Positions 19,323 to 27,883 of a DNA stretch of 44,492 bases are shown here, one piece after another. This DNA is from Bacteroidota bacterium (GTDB taxonomy: Bacteria > Bacteroidota > Bacteroidia > Chitinophagales > JADIYW01), in NCBI GenBank assembly GCA_028288625.1, contig JAQBNI010000028.1, positions 1 through 44,492 on the forward strand, in the 5' to 3' direction. A model generated the notes under the pieces. It worked only from the letters and a program-made list of their open reading frames with translations, was not told where the DNA came from and did not search any database. The position numbers and the translations under genes are program-made. Each line of letters begins with the position of its first letter. Within the stretch, counting starts at the first letter, position 1.

Positions 19323-19409
19323 GGAGACGTGTCCGAGTGGCTGAAGGAGCATGCTTGGAAAGCATGTGTATGGGTAACTGTACCGTGAGTTCGAATCTCA
19401 CCGTCTCCG
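19323..19409 (+). tRNA. tRNA-Ser (anticodon GGA)
   Basis: The 87-base cloverleaf has acceptor GGAGACG pairing with CGTCTCC at 19402-19408 and discriminator G at 19409. The anticodon stem is CATGC/GCATG around loop TTGGAAA, giving anticodon GGA (codons UCC/UCU). A long variable arm (GTATGGGTAACTGTAC region) marks it as a class II serine tRNA, and GTTCGAATC is the T loop. CCA is not encoded. Confidence 0.97.
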
Positions 19410-19412
19410 CTC

Positions 19413-19450
19413 AAAAAAAGCGTTGTAAAAATTACAACGCTTTTTTATTT
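19413..19450 (+). terminator. intrinsic terminator after tRNA-Ser
   Basis: AAAAAAGCGTTGTAA, a two-to-three-base loop, TTACAACGCTTTTTT and a further T-rich tail. It may also serve the convergent T9SS gene on the minus strand, since the A/T flanks make it symmetric. Confidence 0.9.
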
Positions 19451-19469
19451 TTTAAATTACATTTAGAAA

Positions 19470-21146
19470 TCAATACTTCACGATTTTCTCTCTTATCATT
19501 TCCCAGTTAAAATTTATCAATAAAATGTAAGCGTTCGGTGACAAATCAGAAATATCGATCCTTTCTTCGTGGTTGCCCGCCGTCACAACTGATTGCACAA
19601 TTTGTTTTACTTTTCTTCCTGTCACATCATATATTTCCATAGAAACATTTTTAGCAGCCGGTAAATAATAATTAACGGTCAGTTCATTTCCTGCAGGATT
19701 CGGATAAATATTTACATCAAATAATTTTTTACCGGAAGAATGTACCGATGTAAAAAGAGGAAGATGTGTATTGTGATATCCCGCCGGATCTGTATACAAG
19801 CGGTATAAATTATATGCCAGTAAATAATCCAAACCATTCTGATCTGCCGGATGATTATTCGTATCGCTGATCGTATCGCGTGAATCAGGATTGCCAAACC
19901 AGCGGTTCGGCGCTTTCCATGACGGTCCGGGTACACAATCAGGGTTTCCATTATTAATGTTGATACATTCACCACTTGGCGGCGCCAACGTAAGCGCTTC
20001 ATACATCGTATCGAGCAATCTCAATTCGCGCGCACTGTCCAAGTGCAGGTTGTACAGGATGCCCTGTGTAAGCGGATAGATCCACAAACCATCCGCCATA
20101 GTATAATCAAAATTATAAGTTATAGTTTTTGTGTTGCTGGTAGACGCCAGTGAAATAAATAATCGCCTGTTATAAAAATGCGATACTCCGCCGAGGTGCC
20201 CGCAACAGTCATAAATATTTTTCAGAAGTACATCCACAATATTATAAGTATAATCGCCGAATGTTTTTCCCTGCGGGTTGATGAATGCCCATGTTTTATC
20301 AAACGCATACGCCCACGGCTGTGCCTGTCCGCCGCGAGCATTCCCAACAGATTCGCCACGCGGATTTTTCAGATCCCACGCATCCGTATAAAAACGCAGG
20401 ATCATTCTCCGCGCCGCTTCCGTTGCCAATGCACGTATATCTTCACCGTTATACATTACTCCCGCCGGTATGCATTTTTTCGCCATCGCCATACCATACA
20501 TCAGGTGAACCACCTGGTCCTGCGAAGTAAAATTCGTGATCATCGAATCCTTGCTGTATTGCCTTTCCACTTCCTCGCTTATCGTGCACATCGGTTTTTT
20601 TCCGGCGGGGACAGAATCATCCTGGAAAGAAAGATGCAAATCATTCGGTGCATCCTGTCGCAAAAAATATCCGAAATAATTCGGCTTGTGAAATATCTCG
20701 TTGGCTTCTGTTTCCAAACGGAAATAAGATTTCAATGCATAATACAATTCACGTGTAACCGAATCCGTATTTTGATGATTCAAATCGAGTAAGGCATATT
20801 CTGTAGAAAGTAATGCAATGTAATGACCAAGGTTACAAGTCTGATCACCGCCCGGAGATAAAATGCCAACACCATCCTGTATGTATTGCGGAGGATAATT
20901 CCACCAGAACCAATCGTTGCGGCAATCGCTGTACAGGTACTGCTCAATTGGCATACTAAAACCCGGCTGATCACCGATGCGTACAAAACGGTTTGAAAAG
21001 CGCTGACGGTAATTCCAGTATTTTTCGAGCAATACACTATCGGATGGATTGTGTGCCGTTGCATCATTCACAGAAAAAATCAAAAGAAAAACAAAGCTTA
21101 TTCTTTTGAGAAACGTAAATGCGTTGTTGTAAAATTCTAGTCTCAT
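19470..21146 (-). CDS. secreted protein with T9SS type A sorting domain, unknown catalytic domain
   Basis: A 558-residue secreted protein. An N-terminal hydrophobic signal (FLKRISFVFLLIFSVNDATAH) is followed by a large domain of about 440 residues rich in Trp, Tyr and His (DWFWWNYPPQY, CNLGHYIALLSTEY, GYFLRQDAPNDLH, NGLDYLLAYNLYRLY). The C-terminal 80 residues form a type A sorting domain (VNIYPNPAGNELTV to MIREKIVKY), so it should be exported by the type IX system and anchored or released. The helical, aromatic-rich central part recalls alpha/alpha-barrel glycan-active proteins, but I recognise no family. A TATCTTTC box lies about 20 bases upstream. Confidence 0.85.
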   Translation of the reverse strand: MRLEFYNNAFTFLKRISFVFLLIFSVNDATAHNPSDSVLLEKYWNYRQRFSNRFVRIGDQPGFSMPIEQYLYSDCRNDWFWWNYPPQYIQDGVGILSPGGDQTCNLGHYIALLSTEYALLDLNHQNTDSVTRELYYALKSYFRLETEANEIFHKPNYFGYFLRQDAPNDLHLSFQDDSVPAGKKPMCTISEEVERQYSKDSMITNFTSQDQVVHLMYGMAMAKKCIPAGVMYNGEDIRALATEAARRMILRFYTDAWDLKNPRGESVGNARGGQAQPWAYAFDKTWAFINPQGKTFGDYTYNIVDVLLKNIYDCCGHLGGVSHFYNRRLFISLASTSNTKTITYNFDYTMADGLWIYPLTQGILYNLHLDSARELRLLDTMYEALTLAPPSGECININNGNPDCVPGPSWKAPNRWFGNPDSRDTISDTNNHPADQNGLDYLLAYNLYRLYTDPAGYHNTHLPLFTSVHSSGKKLFDVNIYPNPAGNELTVNYYLPAAKNVSMEIYDVTGRKVKQIVQSVVTAGNHEERIDISDLSPNAYILLINFNWEMIREKIVKY

Positions 21147-21210
21147 AGTATTATTTATATGGATATAGAAAGATAAGACAAATCTTCTATGTTATTATCA
21201 AAACAAAATA

Positions 21211-22179
21211 CTAATAAGAGATATGATGGGAATACAAGGATTCAGGATGCCCTATTAATTTTGAATCAAATTTCAAAGATGCTACGACTGCTGTTTCTGC
21301 GCTATGTAAACGAAATGAGATTTGCCAACCTTCATTACAAACTAATAACAAAGTAGTCCTGGAGTTAGGTTTATATTCAAATCGTATAATTTCAGTTGGC
21401 AATTTTAATCGCTGAACTTCATTTAAAGGTTTGTTCTTAATTGTTCTGTTAAGTGTGCCATTTATATTAAACCCTAAAATCTCAACGCGCTTTTTTCCTT
21501 TAATAACTTTGTAAAAATCATGTTTGCCTAATAAATAACTTACAAGTGCTTCCGGGATATATGGGTTATTCTTATTTATAAACAACAATTCCTCCTTGAA
21601 TGCATTTAATACTGGCATATAAATTAATGTATGTTTATTGGTCACATTCTTCCATAACTCATTTTTTCCTTTCAAATATTGCAGTTCTCTAAAAATAGGA
21701 TTGATCTGTGAAAAATAATCCGAACGGCACTTTACTCCCACCCAATCTTTCCCAAAGTCTTTTATATTAGATAATCTGGAATGCTTCAGTGCTTTATGAT
21801 TGTTTTTTGCAGATATTCCTATCTCCCAATTTTGGTTCGAACGGATAAACAAAATATCTCTGACGTCTCCTGCTTGGCCTGCTGCATCAGGCATTAGCTG
21901 TAATTGAAGAATGTCAGACGTTGAAATATTATAGGTGAGTTTAGGCTCTAAACGAATAATGTGACTTATAGCAATACTAGCTGCCAACTGATATTTCTTT
22001 CTTTCTATATCGTTATACAAATTAAAGGAAGCTTCTGCACTTTTATAACTTGTGTCAGTAATTAAATTTATTTGGAAGTTTTCAGATAAAATTATTGTCG
22101 CTTCATTAATGAGCGCATATTCAAAAGCTTTACCGGCATCCTTCTTACTTTTATCTTTTCCGGTAATTTCTTTTGTCAT
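21211..22179 (-). CDS. HaeIII-family type II restriction endonuclease
   Basis: A 322-residue endonuclease. The core GQAGDVRDILFIRSNQNWEI then GISAKNNHKALKHSRLS matches my memory of the HaeIII family. So do YLLGKHDFYKVI, the NGTLN patch and the C-terminal WQISFRLHSA with LKFDSKLIG. Candidate active-site residues are D105 or D108, E119 and K125. ATG at 22179 is one base after the methylase stop; a TTG slightly upstream is less likely. HaeIII itself cuts GGCC, but the neighbouring methylase modifies adenine, so this enzyme probably has another target. The gene is AT-rich and probably acquired. Confidence 0.87.
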   Translation of the reverse strand: MTKEITGKDKSKKDAGKAFEYALINEATIILSENFQINLITDTSYKSAEASFNLYNDIERKKYQLAASIAISHIIRLEPKLTYNISTSDILQLQLMPDAAGQAGDVRDILFIRSNQNWEIGISAKNNHKALKHSRLSNIKDFGKDWVGVKCRSDYFSQINPIFRELQYLKGKNELWKNVTNKHTLIYMPVLNAFKEELLFINKNNPYIPEALVSYLLGKHDFYKVIKGKKRVEILGFNINGTLNRTIKNKPLNEVQRLKLPTEIIRFEYKPNSRTTLLLVCNEGWQISFRLHSAETAVVASLKFDSKLIGHPESLYSHHISY

Positions 22180-22180
22180 A

Positions 22181-22978
22181 TTAACCAAAAAAATTAGTAA
22201 TAGGATTAATATCCGGGCTGAAAATCAGAATTTCCTTTGAAGCTTTATCGTTCGACATCCCATATTTCCAATAAGGAATGATCATTTCAAATCCATTATA
22301 AAGGCTGTGAATTTCTTCGCATTCGTTATATGATAAAATCCATTTTTCTCTTTTCTTCAAGATCTTTGCAAGGCCACTGTGATCAAAATCTTTGTGGGCA
22401 TCCCCTTTCTTGCCATAAAGAGAATTCTTAATTAAGTAGGGAGGATCAAGATATGCAAAACTATTTTTATGAAGTATTAATGACTCTTTAAAATCTGCTT
22501 TTTTAATCTTCACATTTGGGTTATAAAAACTTTTTAACCGATTAATAGATGTTTGTGTAAATCTGGGATGATCAGGAGACATACCTCCCGATAATGTGGA
22601 ACCGGAAAAAGAGGACCTGTTTAGAACATAGTAAACCGCCGCTCTTTCTATTTTAGATTTAAACTTTGTTTGTGTTTTTTGCAATTCATAAAAACTCTGT
22701 TTAGTCAAAGGAAAATAATCACTAACCGCATTAGAAAGTTCCACAGGATGGCTAAATACACACTGCCAAAATTCAACGAGTGGCTTAAAAATATCATATC
22801 CGTAAATTTTAACTCCTTTAGCCGCTAAAGAAAGTTCTATAGAACCTCCTCCAAAAAATGGAGAAACAAGTTCTGTGATATCTGATGGGAAATAGCGGGT
22901 GATTATTTCTACGGCTCGAGTTTTACCGCCTGGGTAACGCAGTAGAGAATTTTCGCTGTACTCAACATTTTTAATCAT
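22181..22978 (-). CDS. D12-class N6-adenine DNA methyltransferase
   Basis: A 265-residue Dam-type (D12 class) methyltransferase that should protect the endonuclease's target by methylating adenine. The S-adenosylmethionine-binding entry LLRYPGGKTRAV is at residues 12-23. Motif I is SPFFGGGSIEL (39-49). The catalytic motif IV is DPPY at 178-181. It precedes the HaeIII-family endonuclease by one base in the same orientation, the usual arrangement for a modification gene expressed first. The upstream gap of about 400 bases is AT-rich with no gene, and no controller (C) protein gene was recognised. Confidence 0.93.
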   Translation of the reverse strand: MIKNVEYSENSLLRYPGGKTRAVEIITRYFPSDITELVSPFFGGGSIELSLAAKGVKIYGYDIFKPLVEFWQCVFSHPVELSNAVSDYFPLTKQSFYELQKTQTKFKSKIERAAVYYVLNRSSFSGSTLSGGMSPDHPRFTQTSINRLKSFYNPNVKIKKADFKESLILHKNSFAYLDPPYLIKNSLYGKKGDAHKDFDHSGLAKILKKREKWILSYNECEEIHSLYNGFEMIIPYWKYGMSNDKASKEILIFSPDINPITNFFG

Positions 22979-23385
22979 AATAATCCCACGCTAACTTAGT
23001 TATTTTTTACTGATTTAAAAGCATTTTCAACACGTTCCAGTACTATCTTTTTCTAAACATTTTTATCAAGAACGTATAGTCCGCAAAAAAATCTAATCGC
23101 AATTGATCCCTCTCAATTAATTATTCATTTAAAACACAAAATTAAATTACCAAATATAATAGGCTGAGGTCGTGTATCTTATATCTGAATTTTCACTTAA
23201 TTTAAGAGAAAAATTCATGCGAATCTTATAATCTTATATTGAAGTTTTATAATAACTGCTACAACCAAAATACTCAATTTTGTATTAGATAATTTTATAA
23301 CATTAAAAATAACCGATGCAAATAAGATTACACTTAACTGGAAAGAAAGGCATGATGCATATTGATAACTTAAAAAATTACGGTT
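22979..23385. other. AT-rich gap upstream of the restriction-modification pair
   Basis: About 400 bases with no convincing gene on either strand. An out-of-frame 60-codon open frame at 23316 was rejected. It must hold the methylase promoter, but no clear TAnnTTTG box or operator palindrome was seen. Confidence 0.5.
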
Positions 23386-23619
23386 ATGTTACGATTACTA
23401 GAAGTTCAAAAGATTGCAAGGGAACATGGTATGGATCTGATACTATCAGGAAGCGGTCAATTCACAAAATTTGTAAAAGCATATGCTATGGCGCATGAAA
23501 TTGTAGTGAAGGCTTTAAATATTGAAGAACCTGACGATACTAAGGAAAATTTAGCTGCACGCATCCAATTTGAAATATTGGTGACAAAGTATACTAATTT
23601 TATATTAGGCGTAAGATGA
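23386..23619 (+). CDS. small hypothetical protein
   Basis: A 77-residue open frame starting at ATG 23386. It has balanced composition and amphipathic helices (KFVKAYAMAHEIVVKALNI and AARIQFEILVTKYTNFIL), which suggests a real protein rather than chance. I recognise no family and see no signal peptide or DNA-binding motif. It is divergent from the methylase and is followed by a GC-rich hairpin at 23659-23690 that could be its terminator. It could be accessory to the restriction-modification pair, but there is no direct evidence. Confidence 0.45.
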   Translation: MLRLLEVQKIAREHGMDLILSGSGQFTKFVKAYAMAHEIVVKALNIEEPDDTKENLAARIQFEILVTKYTNFILGVR

Positions 23620-23658
23620 TACTCCACAAGATATTCCTTGAAAAATTTCTTTCATAAA

Positions 23659-23696
23659 AGGGAGAGCATTCCGATTCCGGATGCTCCCCCTTATTT
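23659..23696 (+). terminator. candidate terminator after the 77-residue ORF
   Basis: An imperfect hairpin (GAGCAT-T-CCG/CGG-ATGCTC, extended by GGG/CCC) followed by CCTTATTTAT. Confidence 0.45.
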
Positions 23697-23828
23697 ATAC
23701 CTTTTTATACTGACATATTTTCTGCAACACTCTATTTTTTCACTTCGGCATAAATGTTGCAATTAATAAAAAACCTTATTTATTATAAGGTTCATGCCAT
23801 ATTGTCGAAAATAATATAACTTGTAACC

Positions 23829-26285
23829 ATGTTCCAAAAAATCCAGTTGTCCAATATTATCGAAGAAGATGTAGAAATGGTGCCCTTATTGTCGATCGAA
23901 GAAGATGATAATACAAACAGCGATAATCTTCCAAAATCAGTACCTATCTTACCTTTAAGAAATAACGTGCTTTTCCCCGGAGTTGTCATTCCTATCTCTG
24001 TCGGAAGGGAAAAATCCATCAAAGCGGTCAAAAAAGCTTATAAGCAAAACCGGTATATAGGTGTTATTGCGCAGCGCGATACAACTATCGAAGAACCGGA
24101 ACCGAATGACCTGTATACCATCGGCTGCACTGCCAAGATCATTAAAATGTTGTCCATGCCGGATGGTGGAAATACGCTTATCCTGCAAGGTGTAAAACGA
24201 TTTGTTGTAAAACAAATGCATTCTTCCGAACCGATCATTGAAGCAGAAGTAGAATACCTGAACGATATTCCAATGAAGGATCTGCAGCAGGAAAAAGCGA
24301 TGATGGGGAATCTAAAAGAGATGGCTAACAAAATTATTGAGCTGTCGCCGAATATTCCAAATGAAGCGAAGATCGTTTTGAATAATATCAACAGTATAAA
24401 ATTTCTCGCCAACTTTATTACTTCCAACCTGAATATAGAATTGCAGGATAAGCAGCAGATCCTCGAAACAAATGATGCACATGAACGCGTGCAGATGGTT
24501 TTAAAACATCTTCACCAGGAATTGCAATTGCAGGAGCTGAAAGCAAACATCAACGATAAAACGAGAACTGATATCGACAAACAGCAGCGCGATTATTTTT
24601 TAAACCAGCAATTGCGCGCGATCCAGGAAGAGTTGGGCGGCGATATGTACCAGGAGGAAGTGAATCGCCTGAAAGAAAAAGCAAAAGAAAAAAAGTGGAG
24701 TGAAGCGGTTGCAAAATCTTTTGAAAAAGAGATCGGGAAATTGCAGCGTATCAATCCTGCTGCGGCAGAATATTCGGTGATCCTGAATTATCTCGACTTA
24801 ATGGTTGAGCTTCCATGGAATGAAGTGACGAAGGATAATTTCGATTTGAAGCGCGGAAAAAAAATCCTCGATGAAGACCATTATGGATTGGATAAGATCA
24901 AAGATCGTATTCTGGAATATCTCGCGGTATTAAAATTAAAAGGTGATATGAAGTCGCCGATCCTTTGTTTTATTGGTCCTCCGGGCGTTGGAAAAACTTC
25001 TCTCGGGAAAAGTATCGCCCGCGCTCTTGACCGGAAATATGTTCGCATGTCACTCGGCGGCTTGCATGATGAAAGCGAAATTCGCGGACACCGCAAAACA
25101 TATATCGGCGCGATGCCCGGAAGAATTATTCAATCGCTCAAAAAAATTCAATCTTCAAATCCTGTTTTTATTTTGGATGAGATCGATAAAGTTGGAAAAG
25201 ATCATCGCGGTGATCCGTCTTCAGCTTTGCTCGAAGTTTTAGATCCGGAACAAAACACAACATTCTACGATAACTTTTTAGAACTCGAATATGATCTCTC
25301 CAAAGTATTGTTTATTGCAACGGCAAATAATTTAAGCGAGATACAGCCTGCTTTGCGAGACCGGATGGAAGTGATCTTCTTAAGCGGTTATTCGACGGAA
25401 GAAAAAATTGAGATCGCGAAAAAACATTTGATCTCCAAACAGCGTGAAGCGCACGGTTTAAAAGCCTCGCAGATCAAGGTGAATGATAAAGCGCTGCAGC
25501 ATCTCATTCAATTTTATACCTACGAAAGTGGCGTGCGCGAATTGGAAAGGATGATCGCATCTATTATGCGGAATATTGCGAAAAGTGTTGCGACGGAAGA
25601 AAAATATAATGCGGCTATAGCGCCGGAAGATATTGAACGCATTCTCGGCAAACCAAAATACAACCATGATATCTACACGGAACATAATCCTGCCGGTGTG
25701 GCGATTGGTTTGGCGTGGACACCGATGGGCGGCGATATTTTATTTATCGAATCTACGGTAAGCAAGGGAAAGGGACGATTGACAATTACCGGCAATCTCG
25801 GCAACGTGATGAAGGAATCTTTCAATACGGCATTGACGTATCTACAATCCAAAGCAGACAAACTGCAAATTGCAAAAGAAGCATTTACAGAATGGAATTT
25901 GCATATACATGTTCCGGAAGGCGCTATTCCAAAGGACGGACCGAGCGCGGGCATTGCGATTTTAGCTGCGCTGACTTCTTTATTTACACAGCGAAGAATA
26001 AAACCATATACTGCATTAACCGGTGAAATCACTTTACGCGGAAAGGTGTTGCCTGTCGGCGGCATCAAGGAAAAAATTCTTGCGGCGAAACGTTCAGGTA
26101 TCAAAGAAATTATTTTATCGAAGACGAATGAAAAAGATGTGGAAGAAGTTCCTGCAGATTTTATAAAAGGTTTGAAGTTTCATTATGTTGAAACAATGGA
26201 AGAAGTGCTGGAAATGGCGCTGGAAAAAAAGCTCGTAAAAGAACCGTTGAAATTTAATTTAAACGGAAGTGCTGCTGAAAAATAA
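23829..26285 (+). CDS. lon: ATP-dependent protease Lon
   Basis: An 818-residue Lon protease, a cytoplasmic AAA+ serine protease degrading misfolded and regulatory proteins. The N-terminal substrate-binding domain (VPILPLRNNVLFPGVVIPISV) is followed by a coiled-coil region and the AAA+ module with GPPGVGKTSLGKS. ARALDRKYVRMSLGG and FILDEIDKVGKDHRGDP follow. The protease domain has PKDGPSAGIAI with catalytic Ser706 and GGIKEKILAA with Lys749. Length and domain order are normal. It is expected to be heat- or stress-regulated in general, but no sigma-32-like site was identified. Confidence 0.97.
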   Translation: MFQKIQLSNIIEEDVEMVPLLSIEEDDNTNSDNLPKSVPILPLRNNVLFPGVVIPISVGREKSIKAVKKAYKQNRYIGVIAQRDTTIEEPEPNDLYTIGCTAKIIKMLSMPDGGNTLILQGVKRFVVKQMHSSEPIIEAEVEYLNDIPMKDLQQEKAMMGNLKEMANKIIELSPNIPNEAKIVLNNINSIKFLANFITSNLNIELQDKQQILETNDAHERVQMVLKHLHQELQLQELKANINDKTRTDIDKQQRDYFLNQQLRAIQEELGGDMYQEEVNRLKEKAKEKKWSEAVAKSFEKEIGKLQRINPAAAEYSVILNYLDLMVELPWNEVTKDNFDLKRGKKILDEDHYGLDKIKDRILEYLAVLKLKGDMKSPILCFIGPPGVGKTSLGKSIARALDRKYVRMSLGGLHDESEIRGHRKTYIGAMPGRIIQSLKKIQSSNPVFILDEIDKVGKDHRGDPSSALLEVLDPEQNTTFYDNFLELEYDLSKVLFIATANNLSEIQPALRDRMEVIFLSGYSTEEKIEIAKKHLISKQREAHGLKASQIKVNDKALQHLIQFYTYESGVRELERMIASIMRNIAKSVATEEKYNAAIAPEDIERILGKPKYNHDIYTEHNPAGVAIGLAWTPMGGDILFIESTVSKGKGRLTITGNLGNVMKESFNTALTYLQSKADKLQIAKEAFTEWNLHIHVPEGAIPKDGPSAGIAILAALTSLFTQRRIKPYTALTGEITLRGKVLPVGGIKEKILAAKRSGIKEIILSKTNEKDVEEVPADFIKGLKFHYVETMEEVLEMALEKKLVKEPLKFNLNGSAAEK

Positions 26286-26346
26286 AGAGTAAACCAAAAG
26301 CATTTGCCAAGCTTAATAACACGGCTTCAACAGCTAAGAAGTTGAA

Positions 26347-27441
26347 TTATAAATTTCCAAATAATTCTGCGTGCAATTTATGTTCAAAATTAGCTATTGC
26401 ATTATTTAACATCGGAAAAAATTGATTTGACCATTCCTCTAAAATTGAAAATGGATTGTAATAATTTGATGTACTCTCCAGATAGGTGATAGTTTCAGCT
26501 ACACCAAATGCCCAAGCTTCACAATTGCAAATGGATTCGTTAGAATAATGACTATAGGGTTGATACCTATGGTAAAAATTTTTCTGTAATCGTGTTATCC
26601 AATGTATGTGTTCCCTATTCCTAAATTTGCAGTCTCCACAAAGTTTAATGCATCTTCTATCTAAATAATGAAATAACTGCATAAGAATTTCAGGATTTGG
26701 AGAAAATCCATCTATTAATATATCTAATCCACTTATTAATTTTTTATAATACTGGTACTTAATATCTTTAGGAAAAGTATCTATCAAATCCAGAATTGCT
26801 CCTTCTATATATTTATATTCATTACTGAGATTAAAATGTATTAGGTCATCGTTAATGAAACCAGAAACCGCGATGATTCGTTTAGAAATTATATCTCTTC
26901 CAATTCCATTTCTCCAATCTTGGGCTAAGTGAAAGGATTCATTTCTTAACCAACCAATAAATTGTAGTAATCTTCGTCCTCTTGTTTTCACTGATTCGTG
27001 AATTATAGGTTTTGTTAGAATTTCGATAAGAGAATCCACAGTGACAGAAATTATTGAGCCAACATTGTTGATGTTATATGTTTTATAACAGGCAACTCCT
27101 AAAAAATCAGTTGGAATTCGAAAACTCTCCTTATCTGGAACTATTAAACCACATTTTGAACGTCCTATTATTCCGGAAAATAGGCCATATTCATAAAGAA
27201 CATTATCTCTCATTTGAGTATGCTTTTGGTCTCGGATAATTGTTTCGTCATCTAATGTCCCTATTAATATAGCACCATCTATGTTCAAAGAAATTTGTTC
27301 AAGTTCCTGTAATGGTGACCTATCAAGTTTAAAGCAATCGAACCAAGGAAGAGGGGCTATTCCTTTATTCTTTAATTCAGAAATTACCTTATATGCTATT
27401 TCTTTTCCTTCTGAAGAGGAACCTATAAAGACTCTATTCAT
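26347..27441 (-). CDS. TIR-like (PF10137/CAP12-type) protein with Cys-containing C-terminal domain
   Basis: A 364-residue protein. Residues 1-120 match the predicted nucleotide-binding TIR-like domain: RVFIGSSSEGKEIA, DGAILIGTLDD, MRDNVLYEYGLFSGIIGR and IPTDFLGV. In TIR NADases the helix glutamate is catalytic; here it is E84. Residues 150-364 form a helical domain I do not recognise. It carries cysteines C264, C268, C271 and C305, C307 with nearby histidines, suggesting metal binding. The same TIR type serves as an NAD-degrading effector in CBASS and Pycsar defence, but no cyclase or other partner is adjacent. AT-rich, convergent with lon and likely acquired. Confidence 0.8.
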   Translation of the reverse strand: MNRVFIGSSSEGKEIAYKVISELKNKGIAPLPWFDCFKLDRSPLQELEQISLNIDGAILIGTLDDETIIRDQKHTQMRDNVLYEYGLFSGIIGRSKCGLIVPDKESFRIPTDFLGVACYKTYNINNVGSIISVTVDSLIEILTKPIIHESVKTRGRRLLQFIGWLRNESFHLAQDWRNGIGRDIISKRIIAVSGFINDDLIHFNLSNEYKYIEGAILDLIDTFPKDIKYQYYKKLISGLDILIDGFSPNPEILMQLFHYLDRRCIKLCGDCKFRNREHIHWITRLQKNFYHRYQPYSHYSNESICNCEAWAFGVAETITYLESTSNYYNPFSILEEWSNQFFPMLNNAIANFEHKLHAELFGNL

Positions 27442-27533
27442 ACTAATAATTTATTTGCTTCATTATTTATTTACAGAAGGAGATGGCTCTTTAGATTATA
27501 AACACATTAGCAACTTAATATTTTCAATCAAAT

Positions 27534-27881
27534 TTATTTCAATTTTAAAAAATCACCATCCACGATAAAAAGTCTTACGCCATTCCCTGAACTTGTCCAG
27601 TGAGAACTCAATTCATCCGAAACCTGGTAACTCATTCCTTTCGATAATTTCATCACACTGCCGTCTGCAAGTTCCGTATCCATTTCTCCTTCTATGCAAT
27701 AAATAATATGTCCTTTCTGACACCAGTGATCTGCTTTGTAGTTCTTTGAATATTCCACCAACCTTATTCTTAACCCATCGAACTGAATAGTCTTCCAGTG
27801 AGCCAATCCGGTTTCTCCTTTGTGTTCAGTGGCAGCAATGTTATCCCAATCTGTAATTTGAAAAGGAATATTCTTTTCCAT
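27534..27881 (-). CDS. small cupin (DHCW-motif type)
   Basis: A 115-residue single-domain cupin. The metal-site-like core ADHWCQKGHIIYCIEGEMDT (His52, His58 region and Glu) and the later SHWTSSGNGVRLFIVDG match the small DHCW-motif cupin family, here in the variant DHW-C. The function of the family is not established, and a metal-bound small-molecule or sensor role is an inference. It starts two bases after the stop of the T9SS gene transcribed in the opposite order (upstream gene on the same strand ends at 27884). Confidence 0.75.
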   Translation of the reverse strand: MEKNIPFQITDWDNIAATEHKGETGLAHWKTIQFDGLRIRLVEYSKNYKADHWCQKGHIIYCIEGEMDTELADGSVMKLSKGMSYQVSDELSSHWTSSGNGVRLFIVDGDFLKLK

Positions 27882-27883
27882 GA

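Noticed and set aside
19323-19409. tRNA as integration site with a prophage or island next to it
   Set aside because: No integrase and no direct repeat of the tRNA 3' end was seen; only word-like repeats flank it.
20178-20792. 204-codon plus-strand ORF opposite the T9SS gene
   Set aside because: Antisense shadow; the minus-strand frame has a signal peptide and sorting domain.
23316-23498. 60-codon ORF upstream of the 77-residue ORF
   Set aside because: It overlaps the better ORF in another frame, has odd composition (many Lys/Arg/Cys) and no recognisable domain.
25673-26104. 143-codon minus-strand ORF inside lon
   Set aside because: Antisense shadow of the conserved Lon protease domain.
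26347-27441. CBASS or Pycsar operon around the TIR-like gene
   Set aside because: No cyclase, HORMA, TRIP13 or other partner next to it: neighbours are lon and a cupin.
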